DNA of 64,000 nt, from NCBI GenBank assembly GCA_021792135.1, contig JAJYVF010000012.1, positions 1 through 64,000 of the forward strand. The letters are read 5' to 3'. Below, piece by piece: positions 25,546 through 34,990 of the stretch. Source of the DNA: Acidobacteriota bacterium. Its GTDB lineage: Bacteria > Acidobacteriota > Terriglobia > Terriglobales > Acidobacteriaceae. The position numbers and the translations under genes are program-made. A model generated the notes under the pieces. It was given only the letters and a program-made list of their open reading frames with translations, did no database searches and was not told the DNA's origin. How positions within the stretch are numbered: the first letter of the stretch is position 1; every line of letters begins with the position of its first letter.

Positions 25546-26677
25546 CGGAGATGGTACTGGAACCGGGCGTGATGGCGGGTACGCCACGGGAGCTGGGCTA
25601 TCGCATGCCGGCGGAGTGGGAGCCGCATGAGGCGACATGGATTGCGTGGCCGCACAACGCGGAGGACTGGCCGGGGAAGTTTCAGCCGATTCCGTGGGTG
25701 TATGCGGAGATCGTCGGGCATCTGGCCCGGGTGGAGGACGTGCACATCCTGGTCAACGATGCCGCCGCGGAGAAACGCGCGCGGGGCATTCTGAAGCGGA
25801 GCGGGGCCAGCCGGGGGCGGGTTCAGTTCCATCACTGGCCGACGGACCGGGTGTGGACGCGGGATTCGGGGCCGATCTTTGTTCGCCGGGGCGCTGAGGC
25901 GAGCGGGGCGGCACAGGAATCTGATCCGGTTGGGGTGACGAACTGGAAGTTCAATGCGTGGGCGAAGTATGCGAACTGGCAGCGGGATGACCGGCTTCCG
26001 GCATACGTGGCGGAATTGCTGAAGATGCCGCAGTGGACGCCGGTGACCGAGACGCCGTTGGGAGCGCAGCGCGTGGTGCTGGAGGGCGGCTCGATCGACG
26101 TGAACGGGCAGGGAACGCTGATTACGACGGAGGAATGCCTGCTGGGCGAAGTGCAGCAGCGGAATCCGGGGATCAGCCGGGAGCAGATGGAGCAGGTATT
26201 TCGCGATTACCTGGGAATTGAGCAGGTTCTGTGGATGAACCGCGGGATCGCGGGGGACGATACGCACGGACATGTGGACGACATCACGCGTTTTGTCTCA
26301 CCGGATACGATTGTGACGGTCGTCGAGCCCCACCGCGAAGACGAGAATCATCTGCCACTGGCAGAGAACCTGGATCGGCTGCGAGCAGCACGAGACCCGG
26401 CTGGGAAGCCGTTTCGGGTGATCGAGCTGCCGATGCCGCGCCCTATCGTGTTCGCAGGTCAAAGGTTGCCTGCGAGTTACGGGAACTTTTACATTGCTAA
26501 TGGGCTGGTACTCGTGCCAACCTTTAACCAATCCGCCGATCGCAGGGCGCTCAACATTCTCGCGGAGGCATTTCCGTCGCGCGAAGTGGTGGGTGTTTAC
26601 TGCGGTGACCTGATCTGGGGGCTGGGCGCTCTGCACTGTATGACGCAGCAGCAACCCTCGGCTGCTGTGGAGCCGTG

Positions 26678-26678
<1 letters not shown>
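25542..26678 (+). CDS. aguA: Agmatine deiminase
   Basis: A 378-residue enzyme of the guanidino-group-modifying (pentein) fold that converts agmatine to N-carbamoylputrescine and ammonia. Family marks are R-M-P-A-E-W-E-P-H-E-A-T-W-I-A-W-P-H at residues 21-38, W-T-R-D-S-G-P near residue 105, L-E-G-G-S-I-D-V-N-G near residue 185, G-H-V-D-D, and the catalytic Cys366 in G-A-L-H-C-M-T-Q-Q. It follows aguB with an ATGA overlap and itself overlaps the Imm53-family gene (TGATG). Together with pdaD and aguB it completes arginine to agmatine to N-carbamoylputrescine to putrescine. No spermidine-forming gene is in the operon. Confidence 0.94.
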
Positions 26679-27455
<777 letters not shown>

Positions 27456-27471
27456 GCCTGGTCGAGGTGCT

Positions 27472-28452
27472 GTGAGCGTGCTTCCCATAGACTGGAACAA
27501 GATGCCACCGACCATCCGGATGATTGTGATCGATATCGACGGGACGCTGCTGCGTTCCGGCGGAACGGCTGTGAGCCGGCGGAACCGGAACGCGGTGAGG
27601 GAAGCCCAGCGACAGGGAATCGAGATCGTGATTGCCACGGGGCGGCGGCAGGCCTACGCCACTCCGCTGATCGAACCGGTGGGGCTGAAGCCGGAGACGG
27701 TGCTGATCACGTCGAATGGAACCGTCACGCGCACGCTGGCCGGCGAGGCGATGGACCGTTTCCTGCTGCCGGTGGAGACGGCGCGGGCGCTGTGTCCGGT
27801 GCTGCGGCAGTTCGGCGGCAGGACGGTGTTCACCTTCGATCGAGAGGGGCCGGGCGAGATGGCGGTGGAGTCGCTGGAGGCACTGAACTCCTGGGTGCCG
27901 CTGTGGGTGGAGGCGAATCGGCCATGGATCCGGGAGGTGCAGCCGCTGGAGCGCGCCTTTGACGACGGTGAGGCCCCGGTGCAGGGGATGGTCTGCGGCC
28001 CGGTGGAAGCCATGCGCGAGGCGGAAGCGCGGCTGGCCGGCAGCGGCATGGCCGCGCTGATCGAAACGCACCGGACGGAGTACCCGGCGCGCGATCTGAC
28101 GATTCTGGACATCCTGCCGCCGGGATGCTCGAAGGGAACAGCGCTGAAGCGACTGGCTGAGCGGCGGGGAATGTGGCGCGAAGAGATTCTGGCTCTCGGC
28201 GATAACTGGAACGACGTGGAGATGCTGGAGTTTGCCGGGCAGCCGGTGGTGATGGGGAACGCCGCGCCGGAACTGCTGGCGATGGCCCGGGCTCGGCGGT
28301 GGAAGATTGCGCCGGGCAACGACGAGGACGGAGTCGCGGAGATTGTGGAGGGCGTCCTGAAGGCGCGGCATGCCGCGGGCAGGCTGAGCGGGGAGCCGGA
28401 GGGCGAACGGGAGACGGTGCCAGGGCCTCGCTGTGGCGCAGCCGGCGAGTGA
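27472..28452 (+). CDS. Cof-type HAD-superfamily hydrolase
   Basis: A 326-residue phosphatase of the HAD superfamily, Cof/IIB subfamily. Motif I is D-I-D-G-T-L-L (nucleophile Asp near residue 21), motif II T-S-N-G (about 80-83), motif III the Lys in C-S-K-G-T-A-L near residue 223, and motif IV G-D-N-W-N-D-V-E-M-L (about 243-252). The cap between motifs II and III is the alpha/beta type of Cof proteins, which dephosphorylate sugar phosphates, FMN or pyridoxal phosphate. GTG 27472 is assumed; GTG 27478 and ATG 27502 are alternatives. The last ~30 residues, Gly/Glu-rich, exceed the usual domain. Substrate unknown. Confidence 0.88.
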   Translation: MSVLPIDWNKMPPTIRMIVIDIDGTLLRSGGTAVSRRNRNAVREAQRQGIEIVIATGRRQAYATPLIEPVGLKPETVLITSNGTVTRTLAGEAMDRFLLPVETARALCPVLRQFGGRTVFTFDREGPGEMAVESLEALNSWVPLWVEANRPWIREVQPLERAFDDGEAPVQGMVCGPVEAMREAEARLAGSGMAALIETHRTEYPARDLTILDILPPGCSKGTALKRLAERRGMWREEILALGDNWNDVEMLEFAGQPVVMGNAAPELLAMARARRWKIAPGNDEDGVAEIVEGVLKARHAAGRLSGEPEGERETVPGPRCGAAGE

Positions 28453-28500
28453 GCGCAAGGGCCGGGAGCTGCGTCTGAGAATGGTAAAGTAGGGGAGGAA

Positions 28501-29232
28501 ATGCCGGTATTCCGCCACAATTCGTGGTGTGCCGCCCTGGCCGTGGTTTCGATGGCAGGGGCCGCACATGCCGCCGATCGCGTGACCCTGAAAAACGGGT
28601 TTGACCTGATCTGCGATCACGAGCAGGTGGAGGGCAACAGGGTTCGGTTGTATATGGACGCATCGGGCGCCAGCTTTCTGGAGGTGAGCGCGTCGGACAT
28701 CGTCTCTGACGAGCAGGTGACCCTGCCGCGGCCGGCGGCGGCGGTGAAGAAAGCTCCAAACGCCGGGGCGCCGAAGGTGCCGGAGAAGCTTTCCGATGCT
28801 GAGCTGCGGCCGATGCTGACGAAGGCGGGATCGGCCTACGATCTTGATTCGGATCTGCTGGCCAGCGTGGTGCGTCAGGAGAGCGGCGGGCAACCGCATG
28901 CTGTGAGCCGCGCTGGCGCGCAGGGCCTGATGCAGCTGATGCCCGGGACGGCATCAGAACTGGGCGTGGGGAACAGCTTTGCGCCGGCTGAGAATATCGA
29001 CGGCGGAACGGCCTATCTGAATTTGCTGCTGAACCGGTATCACGACAATCTGGCGCTGGCGCTGGCTGCCTACAATGCAGGACCTGCAGCGGTGGACCGG
29101 TGGCATGGAATTCCCCCGTACCCGGAGACGCGCGCGTACGTGGCGCGGGTGATCCATGAATACAACCGCCGGTACGCTTTGCGGCGGAAGGCGGAGCTTC
29201 AGTCCTCTCTCACCCGACAGCCTGCTGAGTAG
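28501..29232 (+). CDS. Exported lytic transglycosylase (SLT domain)
   Basis: A 243-residue periplasmic protein with signal peptide (cleavage near A-H-A-A). After an ~75-residue N-terminal segment resembling a small beta domain (V-T-L-K-N-G-F-D-L-I-C-D-H) comes an SLT/goose-lysozyme-like domain from about residue 100. The catalytic Glu127 lies in V-V-R-Q-E-S-G-G, followed by S-R-A-G-A-Q-G-L-M-Q-L-M-P-G-T-A and A-Y-N-A-G-P, the diagnostic family 1 motifs. Such enzymes cleave peptidoglycan between MurNAc and GlcNAc to leave 1,6-anhydroMurNAc. GGGAGGA right before the ATG is a strong ribosome site. The UPF0104 gene follows 28 bases later. Confidence 0.93.
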   Translation: MPVFRHNSWCAALAVVSMAGAAHAADRVTLKNGFDLICDHEQVEGNRVRLYMDASGASFLEVSASDIVSDEQVTLPRPAAAVKKAPNAGAPKVPEKLSDAELRPMLTKAGSAYDLDSDLLASVVRQESGGQPHAVSRAGAQGLMQLMPGTASELGVGNSFAPAENIDGGTAYLNLLLNRYHDNLALALAAYNAGPAAVDRWHGIPPYPETRAYVARVIHEYNRRYALRRKAELQSSLTRQPAE

Positions 29233-29260
29233 GGCAACTTTTCTTCCCCTGGAGTCTGCC

Positions 29261-30343
29261 TTGAAGAAATCCAGAAACCGGATCGTGCTGCTGGCCGTGG
29301 TGGTGGCGGTGGCAGCACTGGTGTGGTTCGGGCGCGGCCGCATCCACTTCAACTGGCACGTTTTCGTCGAGCAGCTCCAGCTGGCGGACTGGAAGCGGAT
29401 CGCGGTGGCGACAGCGCTGATCTGGCTGGGTCTCGGTGTGCGGGCGATCCGCTGGGCCCTCTTCATGAAGCCGACCCGGCGGGTGCGTTCGACGACGGTG
29501 CTGGGGAGCCAGGTGATCGGGTTCACCTGCGTGGCGCTGTTTGGAAGGCTGGCGGACCTGGTGCGGCCGTACCTGGTGTCGCGCCGGACGACGACCCCGC
29601 TGGCTTCGCAGATCGCTGTCTATACCGTGGAGCGGATGTTCGATATGGGTTCGGTGGCGCTGATCTTTTCAACGGTGCTGCTGTTTGCGCCGGATCGGCA
29701 CACGCTGCCGCGGCCGGACCTGATCAATCGGGCAGCGCTGGGAGGGCTGATTGTCACGCTGGGGCTGGCGTTTTTCGCCATGCTGGCGCGGCTGGCGGGA
29801 CGCAGCTTTGCCGGGGCAGCGCGCAGGCTGCTGGGCGCGGTTTCGCCGAAACTGGGCGAGGCGGTGAGCGAGAAGATTCTGGCGTTTCGCGACGGCCTGA
29901 ATGCCATCGGCTCGCTGCGGGACTTTGTTGTGGCTGTGGCCCTGTCGCTGGGCATGTGGGGAATGATCGCGGGCGCCTATCTGGAGACGACGCGCGCCTT
30001 TACCGCCTCGCCGGAGCTGGCGGGGATGACGCTTTCGCGGTGCATGCTGCTGATGGCGGCGAGCATGGGCAGCTCCATCATTCAGCTGCCGGTGATCGGC
30101 TGGTTTACGCAGATCGCGCTGACGGGCGCGGCCATGGAGGCGTTCCTCCATGTGGCTCCGGAGCCGGCGCTGGGGTGCGCAGCGGTGCTGCTGATCGTCA
30201 CCTTCATGAGCATTATTCCGGCAGGACTGGTGTGGGCGCGTTTCGAGCATGTTTCGCTGAAGAAGATCTCCGAGGAGAGCGAGCATGCCGGCGAGGAGCT
30301 GGCGCATCATTCAGCTCCCGCGCAGGAAGTGCAGGCTGGCTGA
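29261..30343 (+). CDS. UPF0104/YbhN-type integral membrane flippase-like protein
   Basis: A 360-residue polytopic membrane protein of the lysylphosphatidylglycerol synthase transmembrane family (AglD/YbhN, UPF0104). TTG 29261 six bases after GGAG gives a short basic start and first helix. Family marks are R-A-I-R-W-A-L-F around residue 62, the G-R-L-A-D-L-V-R-P-Y segment near residue 95, E-R-M-F-D near residue 125, and a repeated pattern of about eight helices. No catalytic synthetase domain follows, so it is not MprF; related proteins move or modify lipids or hopanoids. The tail after residue 330 is cytoplasmic and charged. It is probably in one transcript with the transglycosylase gene. Confidence 0.85.
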   Translation: MKKSRNRIVLLAVVVAVAALVWFGRGRIHFNWHVFVEQLQLADWKRIAVATALIWLGLGVRAIRWALFMKPTRRVRSTTVLGSQVIGFTCVALFGRLADLVRPYLVSRRTTTPLASQIAVYTVERMFDMGSVALIFSTVLLFAPDRHTLPRPDLINRAALGGLIVTLGLAFFAMLARLAGRSFAGAARRLLGAVSPKLGEAVSEKILAFRDGLNAIGSLRDFVVAVALSLGMWGMIAGAYLETTRAFTASPELAGMTLSRCMLLMAASMGSSIIQLPVIGWFTQIALTGAAMEAFLHVAPEPALGCAAVLLIVTFMSIIPAGLVWARFEHVSLKKISEESEHAGEELAHHSAPAQEVQAG

Positions 30344-30396
30344 GGCCGCTGCAGGCCTGTGGCAGAAGCCGGAAGGTTCGTAAAATGCGTTCCTCA

Positions 30397-30448
30397 GGGG
30401 CTAAAGCCCCGTGGATTTTGCGGCGTTTATGACACGACTACAGTCGTG
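30397..30448. repeat. Two-hairpin interspersed repeat
   Basis: Two palindromes lie 22 bases apart in non-coding DNA: GGGGCTAAAGCCCC at 30397-30410 (5-base stem, TAAA loop) and CACGACTACAGTCGTG at 30433-30448 (7-base stem, 2-base gap). From memory this pair, a GGGGCT/AGCCCC hairpin followed by a CACGACT/AGTCGTG hairpin, resembles a dispersed element of Acidobacteriota genomes; this needs a search. It is not followed by T residues, so a terminator role is less likely. Confidence 0.55.
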
Positions 30449-30550
30449 CCCCTGCACAACGCAACGTCTTCCGCAGGCTGTTCGCCAATGCCGCACGGCT
30501 GACCGCTTTGGTCAGAGGCTATCGGCCGCATCGGATTGCGGCGATCATTC

Positions 30551-30733
30551 TCACGAATGCTCGGGGTTCGAGCCGGGCTCGGGAAAATCGGAGTCGCTGT
30601 CCTTGATGTCTTCGTCGGTTTCGCGGTGGGGGAGCTGGTTGGCAAGCCGGTGCTGCGATTCGCCCGCATGACTGTCCTGCGGTGATTTGTCTTCGATCGC
30701 GCCCTTGCTGATATCGGCGTCCCTTGTTTTCAT
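30551..30733 (-). CDS. Small acidic hydrophilic protein, 60 residues
   Basis: A 60-residue protein in an otherwise gene-free stretch. GGAGG five bases before ATG 30733 is a strong ribosome site, which is the main support. The product is highly charged and lacks hydrophobic segments, suggesting an intrinsically disordered soluble protein: M-K-T-R-D-A-D start, R-E-T-D-E-D-I-K-D middle, and ending D-S-D-F-P-E-P-G then N-P-E-H-S. I recall similar D-F-P-E-P-G-type tails in small uncharacterised acidobacterial proteins but cannot verify it. It is convergent with the UPF0104 gene and divergent from cytosine deaminase. No function assigned. Confidence 0.6.
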   Translation of the reverse strand: MKTRDADISKGAIEDKSPQDSHAGESQHRLANQLPHRETDEDIKDSDSDFPEPGSNPEHS

Positions 30734-30880
30734 CGCTCCTCCGAGCTGCACGGGTTGAGACCATCGTGGAATGGATGCGCGGCTGCCAGGCCGCGATGCT
30801 TCATCGCAGCTTTGCTCGCGCCGCAGCTGTCACGTGCACACTCCGCTGTCGATCGCCGCAGACCTGCTATTGTGGACCCG

Positions 30881-31333
30881 ATGGCCGCGGAACTCAACCC
30901 CCGAATTCTGCTGGAGGCAGCGCTTCGCGAGGCGCGGGCGGGATTGGCGGAGGGAGGCATTCCCATCGGGGCCGCCATATTTGACCGCAAGGGGCGGCTG
31001 CTGGGCGCGGGGCACAACCGGCGGGTGCAGGAGGGCGATCCTTCAGCGCATGGGGAGACGGATGCTTTTCGCAGAGCGGGACGGCAGCGCTCCTACCGGG
31101 ACATGATTCTGGTGACCACGCTGGCTCCCTGCTGGTACTGCAGCGGGCTGATCCGGCAGTTCGGGTTTCGCACCGTGGTGGTGGGGGAAAGCCGCACCTT
31201 CGAGGGGGGGATCGCATGGCTGCGGTCGCTGGGGGTGGAGGTAATCGATCTGGATTCGGAGGAATGCGCCACCCTGCTGGGGGAATTCGTCGGCGCGCAC
31301 CCGGAAATCTGGGCCGAGGACATCGGGCAGTAG
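30881..31333 (+). CDS. Nucleoside/cytosine deaminase (yeast FCY1-like)
   Basis: A 150-residue zinc-dependent deaminase of the cytidine/deoxycytidylate deaminase superfamily. The zinc and proton-shuttle residues are H57-G-E59-T-D-A and C84-W-Y-C87 (P-C-W-Y-C-S-G-L). The H-G-E-T-D-A and W-Y-C forms, with the C-terminal acidic segment ending W-A-E-D-I, match the fungal-type cytosine deaminase rather than TadA (H-A-E, P-C-A-M-C) at 27003. It probably converts cytosine to uracil in pyrimidine salvage. ATG 30881 is the only start that keeps family length. It is monocistronic, with the hydrogenase operon starting 222 bases later. Confidence 0.88.
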   Translation: MAAELNPRILLEAALREARAGLAEGGIPIGAAIFDRKGRLLGAGHNRRVQEGDPSAHGETDAFRRAGRQRSYRDMILVTTLAPCWYCSGLIRQFGFRTVVVGESRTFEGGIAWLRSLGVEVIDLDSEECATLLGEFVGAHPEIWAEDIGQ

Positions 31334-31352
31334 AAGGAATTTCCCTTGCGCG

Positions 31353-31370
31353 CGGTGACGCGAGTCACCG
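31353..31370. promoter_or_regulatory. Perfect GNRA-loop hairpin upstream of hoxE
   Basis: CGGTGAC-GCGA-GTCACCG: a perfect 7-base stem closed by a GCGA loop, 20 bases after the cytosine deaminase stop and about 185 before hoxE. Without a T-tract it is a poor intrinsic terminator; it may stabilise the deaminase mRNA 3' end or be an operator. Role unproven. Confidence 0.35.
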
Positions 31371-31555
31371 ACAATCGTTGCCACTGGGTAGCAACCTGTC
31401 TGGTTCCCGCGCGCTGACTGTCGAGAGGCGGCCGCGTGCAGCACCGGCTTCGGCAGCCAGCCGCGGATGCAGGAGTTGCCGCCCGCACCGGCTTCATGTT
31501 CGGCGGAAGCCGCGGGCGAAATTGTGAACCGCAGTCAGCGACTGGGGGGAACCGC

Positions 31556-32053
31556 ATGCTCTACGTTGAACGACCACCTCTGCCCTCCGATGACAAGCGC
31601 TGGAGAATCGTCAGTGGCACGATGCGCAAGCACGGCTACTCGCGCAACGCGCTGATCGAGACGCTGCACACGGTGCAGTCGTCCTTCGGGTATCTGGATG
31701 AGCCCGCGATCCGGTTTGTGGCGCAGTCGCTGCGGGTGCCGCTGAGTCAGGCCTACGGCGTTGTGACCTTCTACCATTTCTTCAGCCTGAAGCCGCCGGG
31801 GAAACATACCTGCACGATCTGCCTGGGAACTGCGTGCTATATCAAGGGCTCGGACAAGCTGGTGGCGGAGGCGGAGAAACTGCTGCATATCCGGCCAGGC
31901 GAAACGACGCCGGACGGGGAGGTGTCGCTGGCCACGGTGCGGTGCGTGGGGGACTGCGGACGCGCTCCCGTGGCGCTGTTCGACGGCGAGCTGTCCGCGC
32001 AGATGGAGCCGGCCAGGCTGGCGCAGCGGCTGGATGACTGGAGGGCGCAATGA
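31556..32053 (+). CDS. hoxE: Bidirectional NiFe hydrogenase diaphorase subunit HoxE
   Basis: A 165-residue NuoE-type thioredoxin-like [2Fe-2S] protein. The four cluster cysteines are in C-L-G-T-A-C (about residues 88-93) and C-V-G-D-C-G (about 131-135). The G-V-V-T-F-Y-H-F-F segment is conserved in NuoE/HoxE. It starts the hox operon: ATG 31556 follows a GGGGGGA ribosome site, and its stop overlaps hoxF by four bases. In the group 3d enzyme HoxE joins HoxF and HoxU to pass electrons between H2 and NAD(P). The presence of HoxE marks the five-subunit HoxEFUYH form, as in cyanobacteria, rather than the four-subunit Ralstonia form. Confidence 0.93.
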   Translation: MLYVERPPLPSDDKRWRIVSGTMRKHGYSRNALIETLHTVQSSFGYLDEPAIRFVAQSLRVPLSQAYGVVTFYHFFSLKPPGKHTCTICLGTACYIKGSDKLVAEAEKLLHIRPGETTPDGEVSLATVRCVGDCGRAPVALFDGELSAQMEPARLAQRLDDWRAQ

Positions 32054-33729
32054 ACGCGGAGGAGCTCCAGCAGATTGCGGCTGCGGCAGAGGAAGAACGC
32101 GGGAAGTTCGACTACGAAGTGAACGTGTGCATGGGCACGAGCTGCCTGGCACAGCACAGCGACGGGATCCGCGATGCGATCGAGAAGGAGGCGGAGGGCT
32201 GCGGCAAACGCTGTCATGCGCGCCGGACCGGCTGCATGGGACCCTGCGCTGCCGGGCCGATGGTGCTGGTGGAACCGGCGGGGATTCTCTACGGCCACGT
32301 GCACGAGGCGGACGCGAAGGAGATCGTGGCATCGCTGGGCGCGGAGCCGGTGGCGCGGCTCGATCCACAGCTGGGGAGCTATTTCGAGGGGCAGCACTTC
32401 AGGGTGCTCGAAAACGTCGGACACATCGACCCGGAGAAAGTGGACGAGTACGTGGCGCGCGGCGGCTACGAGGCGCTGCTGAAGGGGCTGACCGAGATGA
32501 CGCCGGCCGCAGTGATCGAGCAGATCTCGAAGAGCGGGCTGCGCGGGCGCGGAGGCGGTGGTTATCCCACCGGTCTGAAATGGGACACCGTCGCCAGGGT
32601 CAAGGGCGCGCAGAAGTACGTGATCTGCAACGGCGACGAGGGCGATCCGGGCGCGTTCATGGATCGCAGCGTGCTGGAGAGCGATCCGCAGCGGGTGATC
32701 GAGGGGATGACCATCGCGGCGTACGCCATCGGCGCGAGCAAAGGCTACATTTACGTGCGCGCGGAGTATCCGCTGGCGGTGCAGCGGCTGACGGTGGCGC
32801 TGCGCGAGGCGCGGCGGCGCGGGTTTCTGGGATACGGGATCTGCGAAACGACCTTCAACTTCGATATCGATATCCGGCTGGGCGCAGGGGCGTTTGTGTG
32901 CGGCGAGGAGACGGCGCTGATTGCCTCGATTGAAGGCAAGCGCGGGTCGCCACGTCCGCGGCCTCCGTATCCGGCGGTGTCAGGGCTGTGGGGCGATCCG
33001 ACGCTGATCAACAACGTGGAGACCTTTGCCAACGTGGCCCCGATTATACGCAACGGAGGCGAGTGGTTCGCGTCGATGGGAACCGCCCGCAGCAAGGGGA
33101 CGAAGGTGTTTGCGCTCACCGGCAGGATCCGGCGCACCGGGCTGGTGGAAGTGCCGATGGGGATGACGCTGCGGCAGATCATATTCGGCATCGGCGGCGG
33201 GGTGCCGGATGGAAGGAAATTCAAGGCAGTACAAACTGGCGGACCTTCGGGCGGCTGCCTGCCCGAGGAGCACCTCGATTTGTCCATCAGCTACGACGCT
33301 CTGATCAGCGCCGGTTCCATGATGGGTTCGGGCGGCATGATCGTAATGGACGATACGTCCTGCATGGTTTCTGTCGCCCGCTTCTTTATGGAGTTCTGCA
33401 TGACGGAATCGTGCGGCAAATGCATCCCGTGCCGCGCGGGGACGGTGCAGATGTACGAGCTGCTGTCGAAGATCTGCAGGGGCGAGGCGACGCGGCGCGA
33501 TCTGGATCAGCTGACGGAGCTGTGCGAGGTGGTGGGTGCGACCAGTCTGTGCGGGCTGGGGCAGACGGCGCCCAACCCGGTGCTGAGCACGCTGCGGTAT
33601 TTCAGACACGAATACCTGGCGCATATCGACGAGAAGCGATGCCCGGCGGGTGTCTGCCAGTGCGGCCCGCCGCCCCGGCAGGCAGACCTGACGGGGACCC
33701 AGGGCGCGGCGGTGGAGGTGCACGCATGA
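32050..33729 (+). CDS. hoxF: Bidirectional NiFe hydrogenase NAD(P)-reducing subunit HoxF
   Basis: A 559-residue NuoF-type flavoprotein. It carries FMN and NAD(P)(H) binding sites in [10 protein letters not shown] (about residues 170-179) and [10 protein letters not shown] near residue 200, and a 4Fe-4S site in [13 protein letters not shown] near residue 455. The first ~85 residues form an extra thioredoxin-like [2Fe-2S] domain (C-M-G-T-S-C, then G-C-M-G-P-C), as usual in HoxF. A C-terminal Cys pair (P-A-G-V-C-Q-C-G) resembles the extra ferredoxin-like tail. It exchanges electrons with NAD(P) at the far end of the enzyme. Overlaps of ATGA type link it to hoxE and hoxU. Confidence 0.94.
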   Translation: MNAEELQQIAAAAEEERGKFDYEVNVCMGTSCLAQHSDGIRDAIEKEAEGCGKRCHARRTGCMGPCAAGPMVLVEPAGILYGHVHEADAKEIVASLGAEPVARLDPQLGSYFEGQHFRVLENVGHIDPEKVDEYVARGGYEALLKGLTEMTPAAVIEQISKSGLRGRGGGGYPTGLKWDTVARVKGAQKYVICNGDEGDPGAFMDRSVLESDPQRVIEGMTIAAYAIGASKGYIYVRAEYPLAVQRLTVALREARRRGFLGYGICETTFNFDIDIRLGAGAFVCGEETALIASIEGKRGSPRPRPPYPAVSGLWGDPTLINNVETFANVAPIIRNGGEWFASMGTARSKGTKVFALTGRIRRTGLVEVPMGMTLRQIIFGIGGGVPDGRKFKAVQTGGPSGGCLPEEHLDLSISYDALISAGSMMGSGGMIVMDDTSCMVSVARFFMEFCMTESCGKCIPCRAGTVQMYELLSKICRGEATRRDLDQLTELCEVVGATSLCGLGQTAPNPVLSTLRYFRHEYLAHIDEKRCPAGVCQCGPPPRQADLTGTQGAAVEVHA

Positions 33730-34442
33730 GCGCAGAACCGAACATTCGCACGCTCAACATCGATGGTGTGGGCATCAGCGCACGCGCGGATCAGACCATC
33801 CTCGAAACGGCGCGCGAGCACAACATCGCGATCCCGACGCTGTGTCACCTCGAAGGGTTGTCGGAAGTCGGCGCCTGCCGGCTGTGCCTCGTAGAGGTGA
33901 AGGGCGCGCGGCGGCTGCTGCCGGCCTGCGTGACGCGCGTCGAGGAGGGGATGGAAGTCACGACGCACACTCCGAAGATCGACCGCTATCGCACGCTGGT
34001 GCTGGAGCTGTTCTTCGCGGAGCGGAACCACGTCTGCTCGGTGTGCGTGGCCAACGGCCGATGCGAGCTGCAGAGCCTGGCACTGACGCTGGGGATGACG
34101 CACGTCGAATTGCCTTACCAGTATCCGCAGCTGCCGGTCGACGCTTCGCATCCGCGCTTCACCGTGGACCACAACCGCTGCGTGCTGTGCACACGCTGCG
34201 TGCGGGTGTGCTCCGAGATTGAAGGCGCGAACACCTGGGGCGTGATGGGCCGCGGCGCACAGTCGCTGGTGATCACGGACCTGAAGGAGCCGTGGGGGCA
34301 GTCGGAGACCTGCACCAGCTGCGGCAAATGCGTGCAGGTGTGCCCGACGGGGGCGCTCTTCGAGAAGACCGGGGCCACCAGCAAGGTGCGGAAGCATCCG
34401 GAGTTTCTGCCGTATCTGCGCATCATGCGGGAGGGAGAGTAA
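33726..34442 (+). CDS. hoxU: Bidirectional NiFe hydrogenase Fe-S subunit HoxU
   Basis: A 238-residue NuoG N-terminal-like protein. A plant-type [2Fe-2S] domain has C40, C51, C54 and C68 (G-A-C-R-L-C-L-V-E). Next comes the histidine-containing [4Fe-4S] region ([15 protein letters not shown]) and two ferredoxin-type clusters at [11 protein letters not shown] and [15 protein letters not shown]. It relays electrons between HoxF and the hydrogenase module HoxYH. ATG 33726 overlaps the hoxF stop by four bases. The end, with [11 protein letters not shown], matches cyanobacterial HoxU. Confidence 0.94.
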   Translation: MSAEPNIRTLNIDGVGISARADQTILETAREHNIAIPTLCHLEGLSEVGACRLCLVEVKGARRLLPACVTRVEEGMEVTTHTPKIDRYRTLVLELFFAERNHVCSVCVANGRCELQSLALTLGMTHVELPYQYPQLPVDASHPRFTVDHNRCVLCTRCVRVCSEIEGANTWGVMGRGAQSLVITDLKEPWGQSETCTSCGKCVQVCPTGALFEKTGATSKVRKHPEFLPYLRIMREGE

Positions 34443-34444
34443 CG

Positions 34445-34978
34445 ATGAGCGATGTGAAGACCCTCGCCACCGTGTGGCTCGACGGCTGTTCGGGATGTCA
34501 TATGTCGCTGCTGGACATGGACGAGCGGCTGATCGAGCTGAGCAGCCAGTTCCGGCTGGTCTATAGCCCGCTGGTGGACCGCAAGACCTTTCCCGAGCAG
34601 GTGGACGTGACGCTGGTGGAGGGGGCCGTGGCCAGCGAAGAGGATCTGAAGAAGATCCGCAAAATCCGCGAACATACGGCAGTGCTGGTGTCGCTGGGCG
34701 ACTGTGCGCTGACAGGCAATGTTTCGGCGATGCGCAATATGTGCGGGCCGCAGCCGGTCTTCGTGCGCGTGTACCAGGAGAATGCCGACCTGCAGCGGCA
34801 GGTTCCGTCCGTCGGTGTGCCGCCGCTGCTCGATCGGGTGCGCCCGGTACATGAGGTTGTGCCGGTGGAGGTCTATGTACCCGGATGTCCACCTTCGGCG
34901 GACACCATCTATCAGGTGCTGTCGGAGCTGCTGGCAGGCCATGTGCCGACACTGGGCGGCGTCGCCCACTTCGGCTGA
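34445..34978 (+). CDS. hoxY: Bidirectional NiFe hydrogenase small subunit HoxY
   Basis: A 177-residue short small subunit of group 3 NiFe hydrogenases. The proximal [4Fe-4S] cluster ligands are C15 and C18 (D-G-C-S-G-C-H-M-S), the Cys in L-G-D-C-A-L-T-G-N, and the Cys in V-P-G-C-P-P-S-A-D. It lacks a Tat signal and the medial and distal cluster domains of uptake hydrogenases, which fits a soluble cytoplasmic enzyme. Its ATG follows the hoxU stop by two bases. It pairs with HoxH to form the H2-activating module. Confidence 0.94.
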   Translation: MSDVKTLATVWLDGCSGCHMSLLDMDERLIELSSQFRLVYSPLVDRKTFPEQVDVTLVEGAVASEEDLKKIRKIREHTAVLVSLGDCALTGNVSAMRNMCGPQPVFVRVYQENADLQRQVPSVGVPPLLDRVRPVHEVVPVEVYVPGCPPSADTIYQVLSELLAGHVPTLGGVAHFG

Positions 34979-34990
34979 TCGGAGGGACTC

